DNA of 64,000 nt from Sporosarcina sp. (GTDB lineage: Bacteria > Bacillota > Bacilli > Bacillales_A > Planococcaceae), in contig NZ_JARICI010000087.1 of assembly GCF_029257255.1 (NCBI RefSeq), positions 1 to 64,000 of the forward strand, in the 5' to 3' direction. Below are positions 27,173 to 36,374 of the stretch, one piece after another (position 1 is the first letter of the stretch; every line of letters starts with the position of its first letter). The translations under genes were made by a program, and so were the position numbers. The notes beneath the pieces were generated by a model, which saw only the letters and a list, made by a program, of their open reading frames with translations, was not told the origin of the DNA and ran no database searches.

Positions 27173-28714
27173 TCAAAAGAATCCTTGCTTGTTTTCATCA
27201 TAGCTGACCAGCATATTTTTCGTCTGCTGGTAGTGAGCCAGCATCTGCAAGTGGTTTTCGCGGCCGATACCAGATGCTTTATAGCCGCCAAATGCGGAGT
27301 GTGCAGGATAAGCATGGTAGCAGTTCGTCCATACACGTCCCGCCTGAATCCCACGCCCGAACCGATAAGCTGTATTCATATCGCGCGTCCAAACGCCTGA
27401 ACCTAATCCATATAGCGTATCATTAGCAATTTCGAGTGCTTCTTCTTTGTCCTTGAAAGTCGTTACAGCAACAACTGGACCAAAAATCTCTTCCTGGAAA
27501 ATCCGCATCTTGTTATCACCTTTAAAGACAGTAGGCTTCACATAGTAGCCGTCTTTCAAGTCGCCTTCCAGCTTGTTCTGCTCTCCGCCTGTCAGACATT
27601 CTGCGCCTTCTTGCTTACCAATGTCTAAGTAGGAAAGGATCTTCTCCATTTGCTCTGTAGATGCCTGTGCCCCCATCATCACGTCAGGATCGAGTGGATT
27701 ACCTGTCTTAATTGCTTTTACGCGTTCAAGAGCACGTTCCATGAATTTATCATAAATCGACTCCTGGATCAGTGCCCGTGAAGGACAAGTACAAACTTCC
27801 CCTTGATTCAAGGCAAACATAACAAACCCTTCAATCGCTTTATCGAAAAACGCATCATCTGCATCCATAATATCTTCGAAGAAAATATTCGGTGATTTCC
27901 CGCCGAGTTCAAGTGTCACTGGAATCAGATTTTGAGAAGCATATTGCATAATGAGACGGCCTGTTGTCGTTTCTCCTGTAAATGCAATTTTGCTGATACG
28001 CGGATTGGATGCCAATGGTTTCCCTGCTTCCAAGCCGAAACCGTTGACTACGTTTAGTACACCTGCTGGCAGTAAGTCTTCAATCAGTTCCACCAACACT
28101 AAAATGGACGCTGGTGTCTGCTCAGCTGGCTTCAAGACCACACAGTTTCCTGCTGCCAATGCGGGAGCCAGTTTCCAGACAGCCATCAGAATCGGAAAAT
28201 TCCAAGGGATGATCTGCCCTACTACACCAAGAGGCTCATGGAAGTGATACGCAACCGTATTGTTGTCAATCTGGCTGATTCCGCCTTCTTGTGCACGAAT
28301 GGCAGATGCAAAATAGCGGAAGTGATCCACTGCGAGAGGCAGATCAGCATTCAATGTCTCTCGGACCGCTTTGCCGTTGTCCCACGTTTCCGCGACCGCC
28401 AGCATCTCAAGGTTCTCTTCGATACGGTCTGCAATTTTCAACAAAATATTTGAGCGTTCAGTGACGGATGTTTTTCCCCATTCTTCCTTCGCCGCGTGGG
28501 CCGAATCAAGTGCCAGTTCAATGTCTTCTGCTGTGGATCTTGCCACCTGTGTGAAAACTTTACCAGTTACAGGTGTCGAATTATCGAAATACTGTCCATT
28601 AACTGGTGCTGTCCATTTACCGCCAATGAAATTATCATAGCGCTCTTTGAATTGAACAATAGAACCTTCTGTATTCGGATTTGCATAAACCTTGCTTTCT
28701 GATGCTTGTACCAT
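27173..28714 (-). CDS. NAD-dependent aldehyde dehydrogenase (acetaldehyde type)
   Basis: A 513-residue ALDH oxidising aldehydes (probably acetaldehyde) to acids. Visible motifs are the coenzyme-binding [20 protein letters not shown], the glutamate motif [16 protein letters not shown] and the catalytic cysteine in [15 protein letters not shown]. The ALDH C-terminal [10 protein letters not shown] is also seen. It resembles the AcoD/AldA/ExaC group, which usually carries a DUF779 partner. The 286-base divergent gap to htrA shows no sigma-54-type promoter with correct spacing. Confidence 0.93.
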   Translation of the reverse strand: MVQASESKVYANPNTEGSIVQFKERYDNFIGGKWTAPVNGQYFDNSTPVTGKVFTQVARSTAEDIELALDSAHAAKEEWGKTSVTERSNILLKIADRIEENLEMLAVAETWDNGKAVRETLNADLPLAVDHFRYFASAIRAQEGGISQIDNNTVAYHFHEPLGVVGQIIPWNFPILMAVWKLAPALAAGNCVVLKPAEQTPASILVLVELIEDLLPAGVLNVVNGFGLEAGKPLASNPRISKIAFTGETTTGRLIMQYASQNLIPVTLELGGKSPNIFFEDIMDADDAFFDKAIEGFVMFALNQGEVCTCPSRALIQESIYDKFMERALERVKAIKTGNPLDPDVMMGAQASTEQMEKILSYLDIGKQEGAECLTGGEQNKLEGDLKDGYYVKPTVFKGDNKMRIFQEEIFGPVVAVTTFKDKEEALEIANDTLYGLGSGVWTRDMNTAYRFGRGIQAGRVWTNCYHAYPAHSAFGGYKASGIGRENHLQMLAHYQQTKNMLVSYDENKQGFF

Positions 28715-29000
28715 ACTGCGTCACACTCCCTATTCTCTTTATTTTGCTTTTATTCAAGTGCAGTCTCATTGCACATAAAGCCACTATACGAACAACAGGA
28801 AAATCTTATGCCGGATGTATACGCTTACATAAACTTTCTTTTATTCTATCTGAAGATTAAAATTCTTTCAACTAAATACTATTGTTATTTTACCAGTTGT
28901 ATTGAATTCTTCTTTTTCATAGATTGGTAATGAATCCTTAATAATTTGTTCATAAGTTAGCAGTACGATAAAAGAAATACAAATGACAGGGGTTTTCAAC
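28715..29000. other. Divergent intergenic region, aldehyde dehydrogenase / htrA
   Basis: AT-rich 286-base gap between divergent genes that must hold both promoters. I see no strong -35/-10 pair; a weak candidate for htrA is TTGTTC-N17-TAAAAG (about 28948-28976). A 74-codon plus-strand open frame from 28706 has no ribosome site and is judged spurious. Confidence 0.5.
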
Positions 29001-30146
29001 ATGGGAAACAATACCGTTACACGAGTACTCTCCATTGTAGGAGCAGGCGTTGTAGGATCTATGCTCACGCTGGGTGTCGTGACGAACACCGACCTTCTCA
29101 CTTCCAAGCCGGAAACAGAAACAGCAAGTGCCGCTGTTACCCCCTACGGCGTGGAATCATTATCTGCAAATTCAGCAGAGTCATTAGCGGATATGGTCGA
29201 ACAGTCTTCAAAAGCTATTGTCGGGGTAGTAAATTATCAAACAGCGGGCAATCGGTTCGCGGGATCTTCCACCGAGCAGGCAGCAGGAACCGGTTCGGGT
29301 GTCATTTATAAAATAGATGGAAATCATGCCTATATCGTGACGAATAATCACGTAATAGAAAACGCACAAAAAATCGAGGTTACATTAAGCTCAGGTACAA
29401 AAGCTAAAGCCGAGCTTCTCGGTACAGATGCTTTAACAGATATTGCTGTCCTAAAGATTGATAAAAAGTACGCTTCTGCTGATGTTACATTTGGAGATTC
29501 AAGTAAAGTACGGGCCGGTGATTCCGTCATCGCCATCGGAAATCCACTCGGCTTAGACTTCTCTGGTACAGTAACAAAAGGAATCGTCAGTTCTGCTTCG
29601 CGGACATTGGATGTCAATACGTCAGCAGGAACATGGCAGACAGAAGTCATCCAAACAGACGCCGCCATCAACAGTGGAAACAGCGGCGGCGCTTTATTCA
29701 ATACTCAAGGTGAAGTGATCGGCATCAACAGTTTGAAAGTGGCGCAAAGCGGAGTCGAAGGCATTGGATTTGCTATCCCAAGCAATGAAGTCAAAACGCT
29801 GGTTGAGCAACTGGCGGAACTTGGAGAAATTCAGCGCCCATATCTTGGCATCGGACTTGCTGATTTAGCAAGTATTCCATATATTTACGTCAAAGATTTG
29901 CCGAAAGAAATCAAAGGGGGCGTCATGGTGACGGCCGTAGAACCTGGTTCTGCTGCTGAAAAGGCTGGATTGCAGGAGCAGGATGTACTGACCGAAATCA
30001 ACGGGGACACGATAGAAAACTCACTTGATTTGCGAAAATATCTTTATTCGAAACTGGAGGTCGGCAGTAAAGCGAGCGTAACCATCTACCGCGGCGGTAA
30101 AAAACAAGAGCTAAACATTACACTGACAGGCAGCCAAATGAAATAA
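29001..30146 (+). CDS. HtrA/DegP-type membrane-anchored serine protease
   Basis: A surface quality-control protease (S1C). The 381-residue product has an uncleaved signal anchor (residues 10-28), then a low-complexity linker. A trypsin-like domain follows with catalytic His117 (VTNNHVI), Asp147 (LTDIAVLK) and Ser228 (NSGNSGGALF), and one PDZ domain (about 275-375, GVMVTAVEPGSAAEKAGLQ). The ATG at 29001 is preferred because GGGG lies upstream at a usable distance; an ATG six codons earlier has a weaker site. Paralogues in Bacillus are HtrA, HtrB and YyxA; I cannot tell which this is. Confidence 0.92.
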   Translation: MGNNTVTRVLSIVGAGVVGSMLTLGVVTNTDLLTSKPETETASAAVTPYGVESLSANSAESLADMVEQSSKAIVGVVNYQTAGNRFAGSSTEQAAGTGSGVIYKIDGNHAYIVTNNHVIENAQKIEVTLSSGTKAKAELLGTDALTDIAVLKIDKKYASADVTFGDSSKVRAGDSVIAIGNPLGLDFSGTVTKGIVSSASRTLDVNTSAGTWQTEVIQTDAAINSGNSGGALFNTQGEVIGINSLKVAQSGVEGIGFAIPSNEVKTLVEQLAELGEIQRPYLGIGLADLASIPYIYVKDLPKEIKGGVMVTAVEPGSAAEKAGLQEQDVLTEINGDTIENSLDLRKYLYSKLEVGSKASVTIYRGGKKQELNITLTGSQMK

Positions 30147-30151
30147 TCTAG

Positions 30152-30297
30152 AAAGGCTGGGACATAATATAAAAAGGCGTAAAGGAGTTCATCCCTTACG
30201 CTTTTTTATGTCTATTTTTAAGAAATAATTTGCAAAGCATTTGAGTGGAGCGCAGGGGATCGGACTTTATTTTTAGTTTTGTCCTAGCCTTTTTTTA
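30152..30297 (+). repeat. Terminator-like GCTGGGACATAA repeat element, copy 1
   Basis: Outer arms AAAGGCTGGGACATAA (30152-30167) and TTTTGTCCTAGCCTTTTTTT (30277-30297) are inverted. Inside is a complete intrinsic terminator (GCGTAAAGG / CCCTTACGC plus a six-T run, about 30173-30206) and a GGAGCGCAGGGGATCGGACT core. A second, diverged copy with the same order lies at 53317-53465. It follows htrA and would end its transcript. Confidence 0.75.
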
Positions 30298-30369
30298 TGC
30301 GTGCAGATTATAAGTTAATGTTTTTTTGGCAAAGCTAAGAAGTATCATTAGATGTGAGAAGGGATTTAT

Positions 30370-31461
30370 TTGAAACAAACTGGATCAATTAGCATCCTTC
30401 ATGTCATTTTTCTGTCGATGACAGTAATTGGGTTAAAGAATCATGTGACCATTATCCCCTCTCTCTTAGAAGACGCGGGACGCGACGGCTGGATCTCCAT
30501 ATTGCTGGCAGCCGTAATGGTCTTCCCTTTAATTTTCCTCTTTATCTATATTCACAGAGTTACGAACCGACAGCATATAGGAGACTGGCTGGCATCAGCG
30601 ATAGGCACTGTTCCAGCTGTAAGTGTCCGATATATAACCGCTTTCTATTTACTCATCATGGCTGCTTTTACATTGGCTGAAGCATTGCATTGGATTACAG
30701 CTACCTTTTTGCCTAATACCCCTCTTGTTCCCATGCTGTTGATCTATTGTATCCTTTGCATACTGCTCGTTACCACAGATCTTCAGACAATTGTCATGGT
30801 AAATGCATTGGTACTATCTTTTGTTGTAGTCTTAGGTTTCTTTGTAGCCATAACAAATATCCAAGTTAAAAATTATGAGATGCTCAGGCCTTTCCTGGAG
30901 CACGGATTCCAGCCAGTATTGCTGTCAGCAGCATATCCGGCATCTGGCTTTCTCGAGCTGATGCTCTTACTATTTCTTCAGCATCAGGTCAAAGATCGTA
31001 TACGTTGGTACCATTTTGCTATTATGCTGTTCATTTTAGTCGGACTGACGACGGGTCCGCTAATTGGCGCCATCACAGAATTCGGGCCCGAGGAGGCTAG
31101 GCAGCAACGATATCCCGCGTACGAGGAATGGGGACTCGTAGCCATTGGACGTTTCTTTAATCACGTGGATTTTTTATCAATTTATCAGTGGCTGACAGGA
31201 GCTTTCATCCGAATCGGGTTGTTGCTGTATATTGCTGTGGATTTACTGAAATGGACTGGCGATAAAAAGCGGATATGGAATGTCATTGGACCCGCATTTT
31301 TCTTTATGAGCCTTTCGCTATTTTTACTTAGTGAATATACGTTCCTGAAATTGAAAGGGGAATATCTCTTAATCAGTACCTTAACATTTCTATTACTTCT
31401 TACAATTCTTTTGACAATCGCCGCTTTCTTATCAAGAAAAGCATCTAAAACTAGCAACTGA
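30370..31461 (+). CDS. Spore germination receptor B subunit (GerAB family)
   Basis: A 363-residue APC-superfamily integral membrane protein with about ten hydrophobic segments. GerAB-family proteins sense germinants in the spore inner membrane together with A and C subunits. The family pattern is SILHVIFLSMTVIGLKNHV and the loop around PLIGAITEFGPEEARQQRYP. The start is TTG with GAAGGGA five to six bases upstream. It is the first gene of a B-A-C operon; the germinant cannot be told from sequence. Confidence 0.92.
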   Translation: MKQTGSISILHVIFLSMTVIGLKNHVTIIPSLLEDAGRDGWISILLAAVMVFPLIFLFIYIHRVTNRQHIGDWLASAIGTVPAVSVRYITAFYLLIMAAFTLAEALHWITATFLPNTPLVPMLLIYCILCILLVTTDLQTIVMVNALVLSFVVVLGFFVAITNIQVKNYEMLRPFLEHGFQPVLLSAAYPASGFLELMLLLFLQHQVKDRIRWYHFAIMLFILVGLTTGPLIGAITEFGPEEARQQRYPAYEEWGLVAIGRFFNHVDFLSIYQWLTGAFIRIGLLLYIAVDLLKWTGDKKRIWNVIGPAFFFMSLSLFLLSEYTFLKLKGEYLLISTLTFLLLLTILLTIAAFLSRKASKTSN

Positions 31462-31489
31462 CTACATCGTTATAAAAAGGTGAGAAACT

Positions 31490-32941
31490 ATGCAGCCCAA
31501 TGAAAAAATCGATGGTGTGACATTAAAGAAATTGTTTCAAAAGTCCGCTGATATACAGTTCCAGCGCTATCATTTCTCCTCACACACTGTAGAATTCATT
31601 ACATGCGATGCGATGATTGACACGCAACTTCTAAATGAAGTCATCGTCCCCCGCGTCCAGCTGCTCTGCAGCCATGCGCAGGTGATGGAGCTCGAACAGG
31701 CTATTCCATCGTATTTGCACATACCCAGTATGAAAACTCCCAAAACAAAGGAAGAAATCATTTCTCTTGTTTATTCAGGACATGTGCTTCTGTATTTTGT
31801 AGAAGAGGATTTGTTGATTTCCGGAAATATCTCCAAAAAACCGAACCGCAATCCAGAGGAAACGCGTATAGAAGTACCTGTGCAAGGACCACGCGATAAT
31901 TTTATTGAAGATATTTCCGTCAATATAGCACTTTTGAGGAAGCGGTTGCCAACTAATTCACTATGTGTCGAAAAGTTTGTATTAGGAAAACGTTCCAAGA
32001 CAGCTGTAGCACTTTTATATTTCGATGATATTGCAAGTGAGGATACGCTGAATCAAATACGCAGCCAACTGAATCAAGAGGACAAGGACATCGTCTTTAG
32101 CGGTAGCTTATTGATGGAAAGTGTCAATAGAAGCCCAAAACTTTTTCCCAGAAGTCATTATACAGGAAGGCCAGACAATGCAGTTCAGGCATTGGCGCGC
32201 GGTCGTTTTTTAATTTTAGTGGACGGGACAGCTTATGCCGTCATCACTCCGGTTAATTTGTTCTTTTTGGTAAAAACCGCAGAAGATAATGAGAATACGG
32301 TTTTTTACAGTTCTGTTCAGCGCCTTTTGCGCGTTATAAGTATTTTGATCGGATTACTACTGCCTGCTTTTTGGCTTGCCTTAACCACTTTTCATCAAAA
32401 TCAATTACCGCTTCAGCTACTTGCCACAATTGTTCAGGCGAATTTGGGGCTGCCTTTCCCCTCTGTATTTGAAATGTTGCTCATGCTCGGCATGTTCGAA
32501 CTGTTTCGTGAAGCCGGGCTGCGTCTGCCTTCTGTAATCGGTAATACAATCGGCGTAGTTGGCGGCATCATTATCGGAGATGCAGCGATTCGAGCCGGTT
32601 TAACGAGTCCTGCGATGATTGTTATTATCGCTACATCCACAATTGCTACGTACACACTCGTCAATCAATCACTGGTATCAGCAGTCAGCCTGCTGCGCAT
32701 TGGTTTTATTTTGTTAACTGCTTCCTTTGGTTTATTCGGATTTTACCTGTCACTTTATTTTACAATTGTTTACTTGTCGAGTATCCGGATTTTCGGTGTG
32801 CCATATATGAATCTGTGGACTGATTTAAGCTGGAATTCCATTAAGAAGACATTACTGCGTTTACCACCAGATCAGTATAAGAAGCGGCCGAACATGTTAG
32901 ACCCAAAAGATAAGACTCGTAATAAAGGGGGGAAGAAATGA
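31490..32941 (+). CDS. Spore germination receptor A subunit (GerAA family)
   Basis: A 483-residue GerA protein. A soluble N-terminal domain (about 1-275) includes DNFIEDISVNIALLRKRL and GTAYAVITPVNLFF. Four to five membrane helices follow (about 285-435), then a basic cytoplasmic tail (KKRPNMLDPKDKTRNKGGKK). The conserved TFHQNQLPLQLLATI...GLPFPSVFEMLLMLGMFELFREAGLRLP block is present. A subunits oligomerise into the ion-channel-like core of the receptor. It ends four bases inside the C-subunit gene. Confidence 0.94.
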   Translation: MQPNEKIDGVTLKKLFQKSADIQFQRYHFSSHTVEFITCDAMIDTQLLNEVIVPRVQLLCSHAQVMELEQAIPSYLHIPSMKTPKTKEEIISLVYSGHVLLYFVEEDLLISGNISKKPNRNPEETRIEVPVQGPRDNFIEDISVNIALLRKRLPTNSLCVEKFVLGKRSKTAVALLYFDDIASEDTLNQIRSQLNQEDKDIVFSGSLLMESVNRSPKLFPRSHYTGRPDNAVQALARGRFLILVDGTAYAVITPVNLFFLVKTAEDNENTVFYSSVQRLLRVISILIGLLLPAFWLALTTFHQNQLPLQLLATIVQANLGLPFPSVFEMLLMLGMFELFREAGLRLPSVIGNTIGVVGGIIIGDAAIRAGLTSPAMIVIIATSTIATYTLVNQSLVSAVSLLRIGFILLTASFGLFGFYLSLYFTIVYLSSIRIFGVPYMNLWTDLSWNSIKKTLLRLPPDQYKKRPNMLDPKDKTRNKGGKK

Positions 32942-34089
32942 ACAAAATTGCACTCTCTTTATTAATCGGTTCTATTGCACTGCTGACTGGCTGTTGGGAT
33001 ATGAACGAACCAGAGCGAATGCTTTACGTCAACGGGATGGGTGTTGATTTTAAAGATGGAAAATATGAAATATATATGCAAATTATCGACTTCGCCAACA
33101 CAGCAAAGAACGATCAGCCGACAACAGATCAGCCCCAAGCTGAAATTGGCTTTGCAAGTGGAGATACATTAGACGATGCCGTCAATGAGCTTTATCATAC
33201 TGTTGATCAAAAAGTCTTTTGGGGACATTTTTCATTCTTAGTCATTTCAGAAGAAGTTATGAAAAACGTAAAATTCACCCCAATTGTTGACAGTTTTATC
33301 CGTTATCGTGAAACAAGATATCAAATATGGGTCTACACTACGCAAGATCCAGTGGAAGAAGTTCTGTTGGTGCGGCCGGTCATTAATAAAGCCCTCACGC
33401 TGTCTAAGCTGGGAGATCCTGAAAACTCTTTCGAACAGGAGTCTTTCATTTCCCCAGTCAACATACGCGAGCTGCTAATCGGATTAGATGAACCCGGCCA
33501 TGAGGCTGCCATCCCTCTCATTACAATTAAAGAAAATTGGTCATCAAGTAAAGAGTCTATTAAGGCTCCTGAACTGTCGGGTGTCGGCGTCTTAACACGG
33601 GGTGGCTTCAAAGGATTTATATCAGGTGACGAGGCGCGCGGCATGCAATGGATGACAAATGAAACCAAACGGGGTGAGGTCACCTATAAATCAGATGAAG
33701 GCCACTTCAATACAGTAATTATTGAAAATTTAAAGGTAAAAATCACTCCTGACGTCAAACATGACGTGAAATTTGATGTAGATGTTAAACTGCAGGCGAG
33801 TATAAGTAATCTGACAGGCAGCATAACCATAAAGGAAATCAAAAAAAAGATCGAAGAAGAGGTTGCCCGAGAAATCATGGCAACTTATCACGATGCGATA
33901 GACAAAGACATTGACATATATCGGTTCTCGGAACGGCTCTATCGTAAGGAATTAGAGACATGGAAAAAACATCAGGAAAATGGACGGATTCATTTAACTG
34001 AAAATTCATTTGGTAAATTAAATGTAGACGTTGTTAAACTTAATTCGGACCGCAAATCTTTTAAAGAATCGGTTAAAATAACGAAATAA
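32938..34089 (+). CDS. Spore germination receptor C subunit lipoprotein (GerAC family)
   Basis: A 383-residue lipoprotein with signal peptide and lipobox LLTGC (Cys19), followed by WDMNEPERMLYVNGMGVDF, the family start. The C-terminal domain (VNVDVVKLNSD region near the end) is GerAC-like. It is expected to be lipidated and held at the outer face of the spore inner membrane. The ATG overlaps the A-subunit stop. It completes a B-A-C receptor operon. Confidence 0.93.
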   Translation: MNKIALSLLIGSIALLTGCWDMNEPERMLYVNGMGVDFKDGKYEIYMQIIDFANTAKNDQPTTDQPQAEIGFASGDTLDDAVNELYHTVDQKVFWGHFSFLVISEEVMKNVKFTPIVDSFIRYRETRYQIWVYTTQDPVEEVLLVRPVINKALTLSKLGDPENSFEQESFISPVNIRELLIGLDEPGHEAAIPLITIKENWSSSKESIKAPELSGVGVLTRGGFKGFISGDEARGMQWMTNETKRGEVTYKSDEGHFNTVIIENLKVKITPDVKHDVKFDVDVKLQASISNLTGSITIKEIKKKIEEEVAREIMATYHDAIDKDIDIYRFSERLYRKELETWKKHQENGRIHLTENSFGKLNVDVVKLNSDRKSFKESVKITK

Positions 34090-34176
34090 GAATAGTTTTG
34101 CCGACAGCTATCCTCCTCGTTGCATTTTCTACGGATTCGTACTATTTTAAGTACAAAGACGTAAGGAGGTGCCGCA

Positions 34177-34872
34177 ATGAGAATTCTAGTGATAGAGGAT
34201 AACGAAAGCGTCTCTGAAATGATTGGTTTATTCTTCGAAAAAGAAGGTATTGAAGGAATATTTGAAGCAAATGGGCTTGATGGGTATGAACGAGCCATTC
34301 ATTCAACTTGGGATTGCCTGATTATAGACTGGATGCTGCCTGATCTAGACGGTCTGACGATTTGTCGAAAAATCAGAGAGCGTGGTATAGAAGTTCCTAT
34401 TATTATGCTCACTGCGAAGGATGGCGAAGCAGATCAAGTGCGTGGATTTGAAATGGGTGCCGATGACTATGTCACGAAGCCTTTCAGTCCTCTTGCGTTA
34501 ATGGCGCGGATTAAAGCTGTCACCCGCAGATACACCGCAAAGGAATTAAGCGATAAAGAAGAAATCCGGACCCTCTTTTTTTGCCTGAATCTACATACAC
34601 GGGAAGTCTCGGTTAAGGGCGAACCAGTTTCCAATCTGACCCCAAAGGAATTTGATCTGCTGCATTTCTTCATCCAGCATCCGAAACAGGTCTTCTCGCG
34701 TGATCAACTGCTAGATCAGGTATGGGGATATGATTTTTACGGAGATGAACGGACAGTGGATGTCCATATTAAACGGCTTCGTTCAAAACTTTCACTGCCT
34801 GATCACCACTTTTTCCATACCGTCTGGGGTGTCGGCTACCGTTTCGATGAAAGCGCCGGAACAGCCCCATGA
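34177..34872 (+). CDS. OmpR/PhoB-family response regulator
   Basis: A 231-residue two-component regulator. The receiver domain (1-118) has acidic pocket Glu7/Asp8, phospho-acceptor Asp51 (LIIDWMLPD), Thr in MLTAKD and the KPF lysine. The winged-helix output domain (about 130-228) has LTPKEFDLLHFFIQHPKQVF and the ERTVDVHIKRLRSKL recognition helix. AAGGAGGTG lies before the ATG. It overlaps its kinase by four bases. Target genes are unknown; the preceding gerBAC operon is separated by 87 bases. Confidence 0.93.
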   Translation: MRILVIEDNESVSEMIGLFFEKEGIEGIFEANGLDGYERAIHSTWDCLIIDWMLPDLDGLTICRKIRERGIEVPIIMLTAKDGEADQVRGFEMGADDYVTKPFSPLALMARIKAVTRRYTAKELSDKEEIRTLFFCLNLHTREVSVKGEPVSNLTPKEFDLLHFFIQHPKQVFSRDQLLDQVWGYDFYGDERTVDVHIKRLRSKLSLPDHHFFHTVWGVGYRFDESAGTAP

Positions 34873-36272
34873 AAATTAAAACATTCTATCAGCAGCTGCT
34901 CAGTCACTTTAGCGTGATCCTTCTGACTGTTCTCGTGCTCAGTTTATTGCTGACACATTACTTGGAAAATGTGGTCTATAAGCAGAAAACAGATGAACTT
35001 ACAACGTACGGGCAGGCGATTTTAACTGATCTTCGTCAGAGCAATCATAACTCAGAAACAATTTTGAAATCATACGGCCATGTCTTAGACGCCCGCTCCA
35101 TTCAATACAGCCTGTTCAATGAACGTTCTTCCATTGTTTATTCGACCGGACTGAAGACCGCGTTAATCGAACTGAATCAAGAAGAATGGAACGCATTACA
35201 AAACGGCCAGTCAGTGACAGTTAGACAGGAGCTTAAGCGCTTTGACGAGGCGGTCACATTCGTACTGCTGCCGTACTTTGAAAGACAACAGTTTATCGGC
35301 GGTATCCTGCTAACATCCCCTATCACCGGATCACGCGCAATTATTTCTCAGATGAATCATTACGTTCTCTACACGACTTGTGCAGGCGTACTTCTGGCTT
35401 TACTCCTGAGCGGGTTGCTTTCTGTGCTTCATGTTCGCCGAATTCAGCGTTTAAGAAAAGCGGCTGCAGCTGTTTCAGGCGGCGATTACACGGTTCGGGT
35501 TCCTTCATCAGAATTCGACGAAATCGGTGAACTGTCTAACGACTTCAATGAAATGACTGAAAAACTGGAAACTTCGATGAAGGAAATAGACTCTCTCGAA
35601 AATCGCAGACGTCAGTTCATGGCCGATGTTTCCCATGAACTGCGCACACCGCTCACCACAATCCGCGGAATTATCGAAGGTCTGCGAGAACAGATGATTT
35701 CCGCAGAAGAGCAGGATAAGGCGCTACAATTAGCTCAAGATGAATCCAAACGGCTCATTCGCCTCGTCAATGAAAATCTGGATTACGAAAAAATTCGAGC
35801 CAATCAAATCCAGCTGAATAAACAGACCCTGCCTTTAAAGGAACTGCTTGAAATGACCGCAGACCAGCTTGAATTTGCAGCTAATGAACGGCAAAACACA
35901 CTAATAGTAGATGTCTCTGACCCGCTTTCAGTCAGTGCAGATTATGATCGTTTGATGCAGATTCTCATAAATATTACGAAAAATAGTATTCAGTTTTGCG
36001 AAAACGGCGTAATTACATTGAGAGGCGATGAAACTACCGCTGAAACTGTAATTCAAATTGAAGATACGGGAATCGGCATGGACCCGGAAGAAATTGAACA
36101 GATATGGGACCGTTTCTATAAGGCAATCATGTCTAGAACCTCCACTCCATACGGTGAATTCGGACTCGGTTTATCGATTGTCAAACAGCTCGTTATTTTA
36201 CATGGAGGAACAATTGAAGTACAAAGCGAAAAAGGGCAGGGAACGAAATTCACCATCCGTCTACCAAAATAA
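34869..36272 (+). CDS. Sensor histidine kinase
   Basis: A 467-residue membrane kinase, partner of the preceding regulator. Two membrane spans (about 12-30 and 160-182) enclose an extracytoplasmic sensor of roughly 130 residues. A HAMP linker, HisKA domain with phospho-His256 (ADVSHELRTPLTTIRGI) and HATPase domain follow (N box NITKNSIQF, G1 DTGIGMD, G2 GLGLSIVKQL). The start overlaps the regulator stop (ATGA). The signal is not deducible. Confidence 0.92.
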   Translation: MKIKTFYQQLLSHFSVILLTVLVLSLLLTHYLENVVYKQKTDELTTYGQAILTDLRQSNHNSETILKSYGHVLDARSIQYSLFNERSSIVYSTGLKTALIELNQEEWNALQNGQSVTVRQELKRFDEAVTFVLLPYFERQQFIGGILLTSPITGSRAIISQMNHYVLYTTCAGVLLALLLSGLLSVLHVRRIQRLRKAAAAVSGGDYTVRVPSSEFDEIGELSNDFNEMTEKLETSMKEIDSLENRRRQFMADVSHELRTPLTTIRGIIEGLREQMISAEEQDKALQLAQDESKRLIRLVNENLDYEKIRANQIQLNKQTLPLKELLEMTADQLEFAANERQNTLIVDVSDPLSVSADYDRLMQILINITKNSIQFCENGVITLRGDETTAETVIQIEDTGIGMDPEEIEQIWDRFYKAIMSRTSTPYGEFGLGLSIVKQLVILHGGTIEVQSEKGQGTKFTIRLPK

Positions 36273-36332
36273 AAAGTCACTGAAAAGTACAGCAACGCAC
36301 CAATACATTCTGTCTCTTCAGATAAAAAAGTA

Positions 36333-36366
36333 GGACCACCCAAAATGCTAGCTTTTTGGGTGGTCC
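36333..36366. terminator. Bidirectional terminator
   Basis: GGACCACCCAAAA-TGCTAGC-TTTTTGGGTGGTCC, a 13-bp stem with T-rich flanks between the convergent histidine kinase and DUF3238-type genes. Confidence 0.9.
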
Positions 36367-36374
36367 TTTCCTAT

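Noticed and set aside
28730..28830. Sigma-54 promoter for the aldehyde dehydrogenase (TGGCTTTATGTGCA)
   Set aside because: The GG and GC elements are two bases too close for a -24/-12 promoter.
28706..28930. 74-codon plus-strand frame before htrA
   Set aside because: AT-rich, no Shine-Dalgarno, composition unlike a protein; probably chance.
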